Source of the DNA: Clostridiales bacterium
GTDB lineage: Bacteria > Bacillota > Clostridia > Oscillospirales > CAG-272
Assembly: GCA_012511425.1 (NCBI GenBank)
Contig: JAAZGC010000134.1
Span: 1-15,018, forward strand
Reading direction: 5' to 3'
DNA length: 15,018 nt
Below the pieces are notes generated by a model. That model was not told the origin of the DNA. It made no database searches and was given only the letters and a program-made list of their open reading frames with translations. The position numbers and the translations under genes are program-made. Of this stretch, positions 7,066 through 14,444 are shown one piece after another; the stretch's first letter is position 1; the number at the start of each line of letters is the position of its first letter.

Positions 7066-10000
7066 ATGGATTTTGTTCACCTTCATCTTCACAGCGAATA
7101 CAGCCTGCTCGACGGCGCCTGCCGTATAAAAGACATACCGGCGGCGGTAAAAGCCGCAGGGCAGAACGCCGCCGCAATAACCGATCACGGGGTTATGTAC
7201 GGTGCGGTGTCCTTTTACAAAGCCTGTATCGCCGAGAACATAAAGCCGATAATCGGCTGCGAAATATACATCCGTCCTTTCGAGTCGAAAGCTCCGAGGG
7301 ATGTTTACGGCGGCAATCTTGACCGTCTTGTTTTGCTTGTGAAAAACGAAGACGGCTATCGCAACCTCATAGAGCTTGTCTCCCGCGGATTTACCGAGGG
7401 AGAATTCAATCTGCCTTCGGTGGAATTCAGCGACCTTTCCCGCTGCTCATCGGGGCTGATCGCGCTTTCCGGATCTCAAAAGGGCGGTGTCGGGCGGAGG
7501 ATTGCGGCGAATGATACCGCATCTGCGCGCGAATATGCGCAGAAGCTCGCTTCGATATACAAAGACAACTTCTATCTTGAAGTGATGAACCACGGGCTTG
7601 AAGCGGAAAAGGCGATAATGCCGGAAATAGCCGCTGTGGCGCGGGAAAGCGGGCTGCCGCTCGTGTTGACGAACAATGTTCATTATCTTAACCAAAGCGA
7701 TTCGGAGGCGCACCGCGTCCTAAAGTGCATTCAGACGAACAGCCGGATAACCGACCCGCTGCCGGAGGATTTCGAAACTGCCGAATTCTACTTAAAGAAT
7801 GCGGATGAGATGCGGAAAACGCTTCCCGGACTGCCGGAGCTTGACGAAGCGATGGCGAATACCGTCAGGATCGCCGATAGCTGCAATTTCGACTTTGAGT
7901 TCAAAAAACGTTATCTTCCGACTTTCACTCCTCCCGACGACTCAAAACCCGACGCATATATCAAGAAATGCACCTATGACGGACTGAAGCGCCGGTTAGA
8001 CGAAGGCAGCGTCATATACGACGAGGAATTCTCCGCCGAAGACTATAAGATGAGGATCGAATTCGAGCTGCTCGTTATAGCAAATATGCGCTATTCCGAG
8101 TATTTCCTCATAGTCGCGGATTTTGTAAACTACGCAAAAGACAACAAAATCCCAACCGGACCCGGAAGAGGTTCCGGCGCCGGCTCGCTTGTGGCGTATC
8201 TGCTGAGAATCACCGATATAGACCCTCTGAGATACGGGCTTTTGTTTGAGACTTTTTTGAACGCCGAGCGCGTTTCGATGCCCGACTTTGATATCGACTT
8301 CTGCTCGGTCCGCCGTCCGGAAGTGATAAAATATGTCAGCGACCGATACGGCAAAGACCATGTCTGTCAGATAGTCACTTTCGGAACTCTCGCGGCGAGA
8401 GCCGTTGTGCGGGATGTCGGGCGGGCAATGGGGATGTCATCGTCGGAATTGTCGGATGTAGCGCGGACAATTCCGCGTATGCTGAATATCACCCTCGACG
8501 ATGCGCTGAAACTTCCGGAGCTTAAAAAGCTTTACGAGAGCTTTGATGAGATAAGGCAGCTCATCGACATATCAAAACGGCTCGAAGGGATGCCGAGGAA
8601 TACCTCGACACATGCCGCCGGGGTCGTAATAACCGACAAGCCGGTTACATATTACGTTCCTCTGTCGAAAAACGACGATACCGTTGTCACCCAGTATGAT
8701 ATGGACACTCTCGCCGAGCTGGGGCTTCTGAAATTTGACTTTCTGGGGCTGAGATATCTGACGGTCATCGACAACGCCGAACGGCAGATACGCAAAATAA
8801 ATTCCGAATTCTCGGCAGAACGGATTCCGCTTGATGACGCCGCGACTTTCGAGCTGATTTCTTCGGGGCATACCGACGGGCTGTTTCAGCTTGAATCGGC
8901 CGGCATGAAGCAGCTCCTTATCAACATGAAGCCGGAAAATCTGCGGGATATAATGGTCGCGATTGCGCTCTACCGCCCCGGACCGATGGAATCGATAGGG
9001 AGGTTCCTTGAAAACCGCCGCGATCCTTCCAAGATAGTTTACAAAAATGACGAACTGAAAAATATTCTCGAGGAAACCTGCGGATGCATTGTCTATCAGG
9101 AGCAGGTAATGATGATATTCCGCTTCATCGCGGGATATTCATACGGAAAAGCCGATATTGTGCGGCGGGCGATAGCCAAAAAGCAGCAGGGCGTTATTGA
9201 AAAGGAGCGCTCAACATTTATCCGAGGCGCGGCAGAACGCGGTTTGAGCGAAGCAGACGCTGCAGAGCTGTTTGAATCGATGATCGATTTTTCAAACTAC
9301 GGATTCAAAAAGAGCCATGCCGCCGCATACGGAATGATCTCCTACCGCACCGCTTATCTCAAGGCTCACTTCCCGGCGATATACATATCGGCGCTGATGA
9401 ATTCGTCCCAGGGCACAGAAAGCCTCTCGCCTTATCTTTCCGAAGCCGGACTGCTGAAGATAAATATCCGCAAGCCGGATATCAATACAAGCGATGTGGG
9501 ATTCACCGTTTCGGGCGGCGAGATTATATACGGGCTTTCCTTTATCAAAAATGTCGGAAAGACGATGGCCGAGGCAGCGGTGAAGCACCGCTCGGATGGA
9601 GGTCCGTATCGTTCGCTCACCGATTATGTCACCCGCGGGTTGCAAAGCGAGATATCTCAGCGGGGACTCGAATCGCTGATTTCTTCGGGATGTTTTGATA
9701 ATTTCGGGACAAACCGCCGCAGGATGCTGATGGCAAGCCCTACCCTGCTTGCGAATGCTTCGGAGCGGCTGCGAAGCGGCGTCAGCGGTCAGATCGACCT
9801 GTTCGGGACCGCCGAACGAGCTGCGGCGCTCGACGATTCGGATTTCCCCGAGATGACGGAAATGCCGAAGTCACTTATGCTGGCACAGGAAAAAGAGCTT
9901 ACCGGAATGTATTTTTCCGGAAGTCCGATGGATGAGTTTTCCGAGATGTGCGGCGCATTGAAGCCGGATGTAATTGAAGAGATAAACTCCGCGTTTTCCG

Positions 10001-10725
10001 GCGAGAGCGATGACGGCGGAGATATCCCCGGAGAGATCGCTGTCTGTGGCGGGGCGGATTTGAAAATATACCGCGACGGCTCTGCCGTCAGGGTAGCCGG
10101 TTTTGTGACTTCCCGCTCGGATAAAGTAACCCGCCGGGACGAAAACGCAATGATGTCGTTTGTCAGGATCGAAGACGCAAGCGGGGCTGTCGAAGGTATA
10201 GTTTTCCCGAAAGCGATGGAGCGGCTTTCTCCGCTGCTTGAAACCGGAGCCGCAGTTGCGGTCGAGGGCAGGCTATCCTCACGCGACGGCGACGAAGGGG
10301 TGAAGCTGCTGATCAATAACGTCTTCCCTTTGATGAAAAATTCCGAATTCCGCGCAAAGGGAGCGGATGTGCCGCTTCCCCGCCCGTCTCAGCCGGCATA
10401 TCGGGCAAAAACCGAACCTGCGCCGCAAAACGGTAATTATTATGCCGCTGCGGAACAAAAACCCGCAGTTGAAAGTCATATTAAAAACGAAAACAATACG
10501 ATAAATCGCCCCGAAAAGATCTACCTTAAGGTCAAATCGGCGTCGGCTCCCGAAATGAAGCGGGCGCTTGCGATCGTTTCGATATTCGAAGGTCCGGTGC
10601 AGGTGATCTTCTATGACGAATCAAGAAAGAAATACGCATCTTCCGGGCTAGGGATAACCGCTTCGCCGTTCGTGATAAGCGAGCTGAAAGAGCTGTTGGG
10701 AGCGGAAGCAGTTGTTCTTAAATAA
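7066..10725 (+). CDS. dnaE: DNA polymerase III alpha subunit DnaE
   Basis: Replicative C-family DNA polymerase of 1219 residues. Domain order: PHP (about 1-210), polymerase core (about 280-700), helix-hairpin-helix region (about 800-860), OB fold (about 1005-1090), a low-complexity linker (about 1092-1148) and a conserved C-terminal domain (1150-1219). The catalytic aspartates are present: PDFDIDF with Asp 409 and 411, and KFDFLGL with Asp 558. The nucleotide-binding loop PGRGSGAGSLVAYLL (366-380) and a beta-clamp peptide QIDLF (909-913) are clear. In the PHP domain His 7, His 9, Asp 16, His 41, Glu 66 and His 206 are kept, but ligand positions carry Arg 107, Ser 137 and Asn 204, so nuclease activity is doubtful. 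The ATG has no obvious ribosome binding site and lies 32 bp after whiA, so it probably depends on the upstream transcript. Clostridia normally also have PolC, so this may not be the main leading-strand enzyme. Confidence 0.97.
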   Translation: MDFVHLHLHSEYSLLDGACRIKDIPAAVKAAGQNAAAITDHGVMYGAVSFYKACIAENIKPIIGCEIYIRPFESKAPRDVYGGNLDRLVLLVKNEDGYRNLIELVSRGFTEGEFNLPSVEFSDLSRCSSGLIALSGSQKGGVGRRIAANDTASAREYAQKLASIYKDNFYLEVMNHGLEAEKAIMPEIAAVARESGLPLVLTNNVHYLNQSDSEAHRVLKCIQTNSRITDPLPEDFETAEFYLKNADEMRKTLPGLPELDEAMANTVRIADSCNFDFEFKKRYLPTFTPPDDSKPDAYIKKCTYDGLKRRLDEGSVIYDEEFSAEDYKMRIEFELLVIANMRYSEYFLIVADFVNYAKDNKIPTGPGRGSGAGSLVAYLLRITDIDPLRYGLLFETFLNAERVSMPDFDIDFCSVRRPEVIKYVSDRYGKDHVCQIVTFGTLAARAVVRDVGRAMGMSSSELSDVARTIPRMLNITLDDALKLPELKKLYESFDEIRQLIDISKRLEGMPRNTSTHAAGVVITDKPVTYYVPLSKNDDTVVTQYDMDTLAELGLLKFDFLGLRYLTVIDNAERQIRKINSEFSAERIPLDDAATFELISSGHTDGLFQLESAGMKQLLINMKPENLRDIMVAIALYRPGPMESIGRFLENRRDPSKIVYKNDELKNILEETCGCIVYQEQVMMIFRFIAGYSYGKADIVRRAIAKKQQGVIEKERSTFIRGAAERGLSEADAAELFESMIDFSNYGFKKSHAAAYGMISYRTAYLKAHFPAIYISALMNSSQGTESLSPYLSEAGLLKINIRKPDINTSDVGFTVSGGEIIYGLSFIKNVGKTMAEAAVKHRSDGGPYRSLTDYVTRGLQSEISQRGLESLISSGCFDNFGTNRRRMLMASPTLLANASERLRSGVSGQIDLFGTAERAAALDDSDFPEMTEMPKSLMLAQEKELTGMYFSGSPMDEFSEMCGALKPDVIEEINSAFSGESDDGGDIPGEIAVCGGADLKIYRDGSAVRVAGFVTSRSDKVTRRDENAMMSFVRIEDASGAVEGIVFPKAMERLSPLLETGAAVAVEGRLSSRDGDEGVKLLINNVFPLMKNSEFRAKGADVPLPRPSQPAYRAKTEPAPQNGNYYAAAEQKPAVESHIKNENNTINRPEKIYLKVKSASAPEMKRALAIVSIFEGPVQVIFYDESRKKYASSGLGITASPFVISELKELLGAEAVVLK

Positions 10726-10814
10726 AGAAATACGCACGGAATTTACTTACCGTTTACAAAACCCGACTATTAAAAACGACTACCCGGTGGTAAAATTAAA
10801 CAGTGCCCTTCAAA

Positions 10815-10832
10815 TAATATACCTAATATACC
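10815..10832 (+). repeat. Tandem 9-bp direct repeat upstream of the PBP gene
   Basis: TAATATACC occurs twice with no gap (10815-10823 and 10824-10832), 1 bp before a -35-like TTGGCA. The position would suit a response-regulator or activator site, but the sequence is AT-rich and only two copies exist. The remainder of the 195-bp gap (10726-10920) shows no terminator and no RNA gene that I recognise. Confidence 0.5.
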
Positions 10833-10833
10833 G

Positions 10834-10862
10834 TTGGCACGGAATGACTTGTAAAGAAATAT
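10834..10862 (+). promoter_or_regulatory. Candidate promoter of the class A PBP gene
   Basis: TTGGCA (10834-10839) and AAATAT (10857-10862) are separated by 17 bp in the AT-rich dnaE-PBP gap. The -35 is good and the -10 is poor (3 of 6 consensus bases). The PBP ribosome binding site AAAGGAG (10903-10909) is 11 bp before its GTG start. Confidence 0.3.
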
Positions 10863-10920
10863 GAAAAACAGCGAATTCACAGCGACATACCCGATTTTGT
10901 CGAAAGGAGTGATGCTATAA

Positions 10921-13734
10921 GTGGCAGATAACCGTCATCGCGATTCCCGGCAGCTCAGAGTCACCAGCACCGGGATACCGCCCTCTCAGGGACGGCGCAA
11001 TAATAATTCCGGCACCGACTGGGGCGACGAAGCCGCCGGAGCGCTTAAGCTTGCGGGCCGCGCCGTCGGAAAGGTGTTTTCTTACATACTGAACATACTG
11101 CTCACCCTGCTGCTTATCGGCGTCATGACCGGCGCCGTTGTCGGCGGAGCTTTTGCGATATATGTAAAAAATTATATCGACCCCGACCTTGAAGCCTTCG
11201 AATATATGGCAAACGACCAGTCGAAGACTACGCGGATTTATTACATGGACTACTCCGACCGCTCAAACCGGATAGGAAAAGCGGTCGAGCTTGAAGACGA
11301 AAGGATTTACGGCTCGGAAAACCGAACCTGGATTTCCTACAAGGATATGCCGAAAAACCTCGTAAACGCCTTTGTTTCGATAGAGGATCACCGTTTCTGG
11401 GACCACCACGGAGTCGACTGGATAAGAACCGTAAAGGCGACTTTCAACTACTTCTTCGGCTCGGGTCATGACTTCGGCGCTTCTACCATAACCCAGCAGC
11501 TCATCAAGAATGTTACCCAGGAAGACGAGGTTACGATACAGCGAAAGGTGACCGAGATACTCCGTGCGCTTGAGCTTGAAAAGGTAAAAGACAAGACCGA
11601 GATACTCGAGCTTTACCTGAATACTATCTATCTTTCGCAGCACGCATACGGAGTTGAGGCTGCGGCATATACCTATTTCGGCAAATCGGCGAAGGATCTG
11701 ACTCTTATAGAGTGTGCGGCGATTGCGGCGATACCAAAGTATCCGACCAAATTCGACCCGGTTCAGAATCCCGAGCACAACCTTGACCGCCGCAATACGG
11801 TTTTATACTGCATGGAATTATACGACTGTATAACCCAGGTCGAGCTTGACGCTACCTACGACAAGCAGCTTGTGCTGAACTTCCAGAACGCATCGCAGGC
11901 TCATAGCAAAGCCACGAGCGGAACCAGGGTCTTTTCCTGGTATGAAGAAGCGGTTTTATCCGACACAATCGCCCTGCTTATGAAGGCAAGAGGGGTAAAC
12001 TCCCGTTCCGCTTCCACCATGATCTACAACGCCGGACTTTCGATTTACACGGTAATGGACCCCGATGTTCAAAATACCCTTGAGAAATACTATGTAAACG
12101 ACGACAACTTCCAGAAAGCGGCGTCGGTAATTCAGCCGCAAAGCTCGATGGTGGTAATCGATCCTTATACCGGCGACGTTCTGGGTATCGCGGGCGCACG
12201 CGGAGTTAAAAAGGCGAACCGCATCCAAAGCTTCGCCACCGACACCAAGCGTCCGCCCGGCTCGTCGATAAAGCCGCTTACAGTATATTCCCCTGCGCTT
12301 GAAACGGGGCTTATAACATATGCGTCGGTGTTCGACGATGTTCCCATAAATTTCGGACTTGAGAAAATGGGGGCTGACGGAAAGATCGAATACTCCCGCC
12401 CCGACGGCTGGCCGTCAAACTATCCTGCCGGATACGGCGGTCTTACCACCGTGCTTAACGGCATCACCACTTCGCAGAACACGATATCACTGCAGGTACT
12501 TTCCCGGCTGGGAGTCGAAACCGCTTTCGATTTCGGCAGCAACCGCTATCATCTCGATCTCGTCGAAAGCAAGGAGATCTCCGGCGGGCGGTATGTCACC
12601 GACAAGGACCTTGCTCCGCTCGGTCTCGGTCAGCTCTCATACGGTGTTACCGTAAAGAGCATGGCAGCCGGTTATGCGACTTTTGCGAACGGCGGAATTT
12701 ACAACGAACCGCGCACAGTAATCAAAATAGTCGATTCGGAAGGCAATACAATAGTCGACAACGATCCTGCCGGAACCGTTGTATTAAGCGAGCAGAACGC
12801 CTCGATCATGACCAAGCTGCTTCAGAATGTCGTTGAAAACGGAACCGCAAAGCGGCTGACGCTGAAGTCCTCCGTCAACTGCGCCGGAAAAACCGGAACG
12901 ACTCAGGAAGACAACGACCGCTGGTTCTGCGGCTACACTCCTTATTATGTCGGCAGCGTATGGTTCGGTTATGAAATGCCGAAGTCGCTGAACGACTACA
13001 AAACAAATCCCGCTCTCAAAATCTGGGATGATATAATGACCGAGCTGCACCAGAAATTCTTCAACAGCGGCGAACACATCAAATCTTTTGAACTCGCCGA
13101 CGGAGTGGTCGCAAGAACGGTCTGCATGGATTCCGGAAAGCTGATAACCAATGCCTGTTATGCCGATCCGCGCGGAAACCGCGCCATGATAGGCTATTTC
13201 ACAAACGCAACCGCGCCGACTCAGTCATGTACTACCCATGTCATGGTCAGATATGACAAAGTTCACGGAGGAATTGCCTGTCCCGATTGTCCCGAATCCG
13301 ACTGCATTTACGTCGGGCTGCTGAACGTGACTTCCCGCGATTTCCCGTTCCAGATAACCGTCCGCGACGCGCAGTATACCTGGAGAGAGGTACCGGCGGG
13401 GACAAGGTATTCAATGGACTCGCAGACGCCCTTTTATCAGACTATATTGAACGGCAGATATTCCGGCATAAGCGCCGTGGATGCGCAGTACAACCGCATT
13501 TGCCCCGGTCATTACGATCCCGACGGAAAGAAAGAAACGACCGAAGAGGTTACCGAACCGCCGATCGAAGAAGAACCCGGCGGCGATATTCCGCCGGAAA
13601 CGGTTCCGATGCCGGAAACTCCTTCGGAAGCTCCCCCCGAAGCCGAAACGCCTCCGGTCCCTCAGCCGGAAGAACCGGTTGATCCGACTCCCGCCGATCC
13701 CAATCCGCCGGGGGCATACTGGCCGGAAAACTGA
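10921..13734 (+). CDS. Class A penicillin-binding protein (PBP1A family)
   Basis: Bifunctional peptidoglycan synthase: glycosyltransferase (GT51) plus DD-transpeptidase, anchored by one N-terminal membrane helix and acting outside the cell. The 937-residue protein has a basic cytoplasmic tail (1-51), a membrane segment (about 54-82), GT motifs IEDHRFWDHHG (154-164, catalytic Glu 155), GASTITQQLIKN (186-197) and RKVTEILRALELEK (208-221), and transpeptidase motifs SSIK (448-451, nucleophile Ser 448), SQN (518-520) and KTGT (657-660). After the transpeptidase domain comes a segment with Cys 735, 746, 770, 787, 790, 795 and 861, including CPDCPESDC, then a tail (about 868-937) rich in Pro and Glu. 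The start is GTG; an upstream in-frame ATG is separated from it by a TAA at 10918, so it cannot extend the protein. The symbol ponA or mrcA could apply, but I cannot choose. Confidence 0.96.
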   Translation: MADNRHRDSRQLRVTSTGIPPSQGRRNNNSGTDWGDEAAGALKLAGRAVGKVFSYILNILLTLLLIGVMTGAVVGGAFAIYVKNYIDPDLEAFEYMANDQSKTTRIYYMDYSDRSNRIGKAVELEDERIYGSENRTWISYKDMPKNLVNAFVSIEDHRFWDHHGVDWIRTVKATFNYFFGSGHDFGASTITQQLIKNVTQEDEVTIQRKVTEILRALELEKVKDKTEILELYLNTIYLSQHAYGVEAAAYTYFGKSAKDLTLIECAAIAAIPKYPTKFDPVQNPEHNLDRRNTVLYCMELYDCITQVELDATYDKQLVLNFQNASQAHSKATSGTRVFSWYEEAVLSDTIALLMKARGVNSRSASTMIYNAGLSIYTVMDPDVQNTLEKYYVNDDNFQKAASVIQPQSSMVVIDPYTGDVLGIAGARGVKKANRIQSFATDTKRPPGSSIKPLTVYSPALETGLITYASVFDDVPINFGLEKMGADGKIEYSRPDGWPSNYPAGYGGLTTVLNGITTSQNTISLQVLSRLGVETAFDFGSNRYHLDLVESKEISGGRYVTDKDLAPLGLGQLSYGVTVKSMAAGYATFANGGIYNEPRTVIKIVDSEGNTIVDNDPAGTVVLSEQNASIMTKLLQNVVENGTAKRLTLKSSVNCAGKTGTTQEDNDRWFCGYTPYYVGSVWFGYEMPKSLNDYKTNPALKIWDDIMTELHQKFFNSGEHIKSFELADGVVARTVCMDSGKLITNACYADPRGNRAMIGYFTNATAPTQSCTTHVMVRYDKVHGGIACPDCPESDCIYVGLLNVTSRDFPFQITVRDAQYTWREVPAGTRYSMDSQTPFYQTILNGRYSGISAVDAQYNRICPGHYDPDGKKETTEEVTEPPIEEEPGGDIPPETVPMPETPSEAPPEAETPPVPQPEEPVDPTPADPNPPGAYWPEN

Positions 13735-13753
13735 TGCGTATTGCTTGTCATGT

Positions 13754-13807
13754 ATAAAAATTCATCGTGATTCACGATATGTTAACATTATGTACTTGAA
13801 TTTTTAT
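13754..13807. repeat. Nested inverted repeats between the PBP and lipoprotein genes
   Basis: An 11-bp perfect inverted repeat, ATAAAAATTCA (13754-13764) and TGAATTTTTAT (13797-13807), encloses two further perfect palindromes: ATCGTGATTCACGAT (13764-13778, 7-1-7) and ATGTTAACAT (13779-13788). The right outer arm overlaps the -35 box of the lipoprotein promoter. As RNA, the outer stem followed by U residues could act as a weak AU-rich terminator for the PBP gene. As DNA, the short-centred inner palindromes look like protein-binding operators. Confidence 0.6.
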
Positions 13808-13825
13808 CCCGAAATAAGGTATACT
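13796..13825 (+). promoter_or_regulatory. Promoter of the small lipoprotein gene
   Basis: TTGAAT (-35, 13796-13801) and TATACT (-10, 13820-13825) with an 18-bp spacer form a good sigma-A-type promoter; transcription would begin near 13832. It is followed by a strong ribosome binding site GGAGGT (13859-13864), 10 bp before the ATG. Confidence 0.65.
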
Positions 13826-13874
13826 ATACTAAGATATAAAAAATGCTTGTTAACTAACGGAGGTCATCTATATC

Positions 13875-14303
13875 ATGAAAAAGACGAGAGCCCTTGTCCT
13901 TATACTTTTGGCAGCCCTGTTATGCGGAGCCTTCTCTGCCTGCGGCGCCGAAACCAATGAAATCAATGTCACGCTCATCATTGAAGCCGGCGATGATCTT
14001 ATCTTCGATCAGCACATGAAGCTTGACTATGAAAACCCGACCGTTCTCATGCTTGTAAAGGAAGCGGCCATTCTTTATGAACTGCCGATTACCTACAACG
14101 CAAACGACGACTCGGTACAGGACATCGGCGACTATAAAGAATACGATGATCTGGAAAACAACCTCTCATATTTCTGGGAATACTCGATCAATGATGTTTT
14201 CCCGGATGCTCAGACCGGCGGAAAAGCCAACGCTCAGCCGATCGTTGAAGGCGACGTAATCAGATACGTTTACACCGAGCTGGACCTTACCACTATTCAG
14301 TAA
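13875..14303 (+). CDS. Small secreted lipoprotein with DUF4430-like domain
   Basis: A 142-residue protein with a signal peptide: KK-R start, hydrophobic stretch about 6-18, then AFSAC with a candidate lipidated Cys 23. Phe in the -3 position makes the lipobox imperfect, so lipoprotein status is likely rather than certain. The mature part (INVTLIIEAGDD, YENPTVLMLVKEAAI, YFWEYSINDVFPDA, PIVEGDVIRYVYTELD) follows the pattern of DUF4430/transcobalamin-like C-terminal domains: a TvldaLk-like helix, an aromatic WxYxxNg-like strand and a final GD.I.w.Y strand. Such domains occur in Gram-positive surface proteins, some linked to cobalamin or adhesion; I cannot assign a ligand here. It is rich in Asp and Glu. 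It has its own promoter and terminator, so it is a single-gene unit. The DUF4430 assignment is from memory of the pattern. Confidence 0.85.
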   Translation: MKKTRALVLILLAALLCGAFSACGAETNEINVTLIIEAGDDLIFDQHMKLDYENPTVLMLVKEAAILYELPITYNANDDSVQDIGDYKEYDDLENNLSYFWEYSINDVFPDAQTGGKANAQPIVEGDVIRYVYTELDLTTIQ

Positions 14304-14314
14304 CAATTGAAAAG

Positions 14315-14345
14315 CCCTCCTCCCTCAAAGGAAGAGGGTTTTTTT
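14315..14345 (+). terminator. Intrinsic terminator after the lipoprotein gene
   Basis: A GC-rich stem, CCCTCCTCC (14315-14323) with GGAAGAGGG (14330-14338), has one mismatch and a 6-nt loop, and is followed by seven T residues (14339-14345). It starts 12 bp after the stop codon. This is the clearest terminator in the window. Confidence 0.9.
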
Positions 14346-14389
14346 ATTTATCTTATTCATTTTTTATAAAAATTTACTTTTATTACTCA

Positions 14390-14420
14390 TTGATTTCATG
14401 TATGTGCGGTAGAATATAGT
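14390..14420 (+). promoter_or_regulatory. Candidate promoter of pgi
   Basis: TTGATT (14390-14395) lies upstream of overlapping -10-like boxes TAGAAT (14410-14415, spacer 14) and TATAGT (14415-14420, spacer 19). Neither spacing is ideal, but a promoter is expected here because a terminator precedes it. The AT-rich stretch 14346-14389 could serve as an upstream element. Confidence 0.4.
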
Positions 14421-14444
14421 GATGATAACACGGAGGTTATACGA

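Noticed and set aside
9789..10316. Long minus-strand open frame opposite dnaE
   Set aside because: It is a Ser/Pro/Ile-rich shadow of the dnaE coding strand with no recognisable domain or ribosome binding site.
10743..10796. Possible terminator hairpin after dnaE (AATTTACTTACCG with CGGTGGTAAAATT)
   Set aside because: The arms match only partly, the loop is over 25 nt and no T run follows.
10851..10868. WalR-type direct repeat upstream of the PBP gene
   Set aside because: Only one half (TGTAAA) fits; the second half at the required spacing does not match.
11263..11778. Minus-strand open frame opposite the PBP gene
   Set aside because: It lies opposite conserved glycosyltransferase motifs and has no family features; it follows from codon composition.
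13481..13960. Second-frame open frame across the PBP 3' end and intergenic region
   Set aside because: It is an Arg/Lys/Pro-rich frame that overlaps the PBP tail and the lipoprotein promoter and signal peptide, with no domain or start signal.
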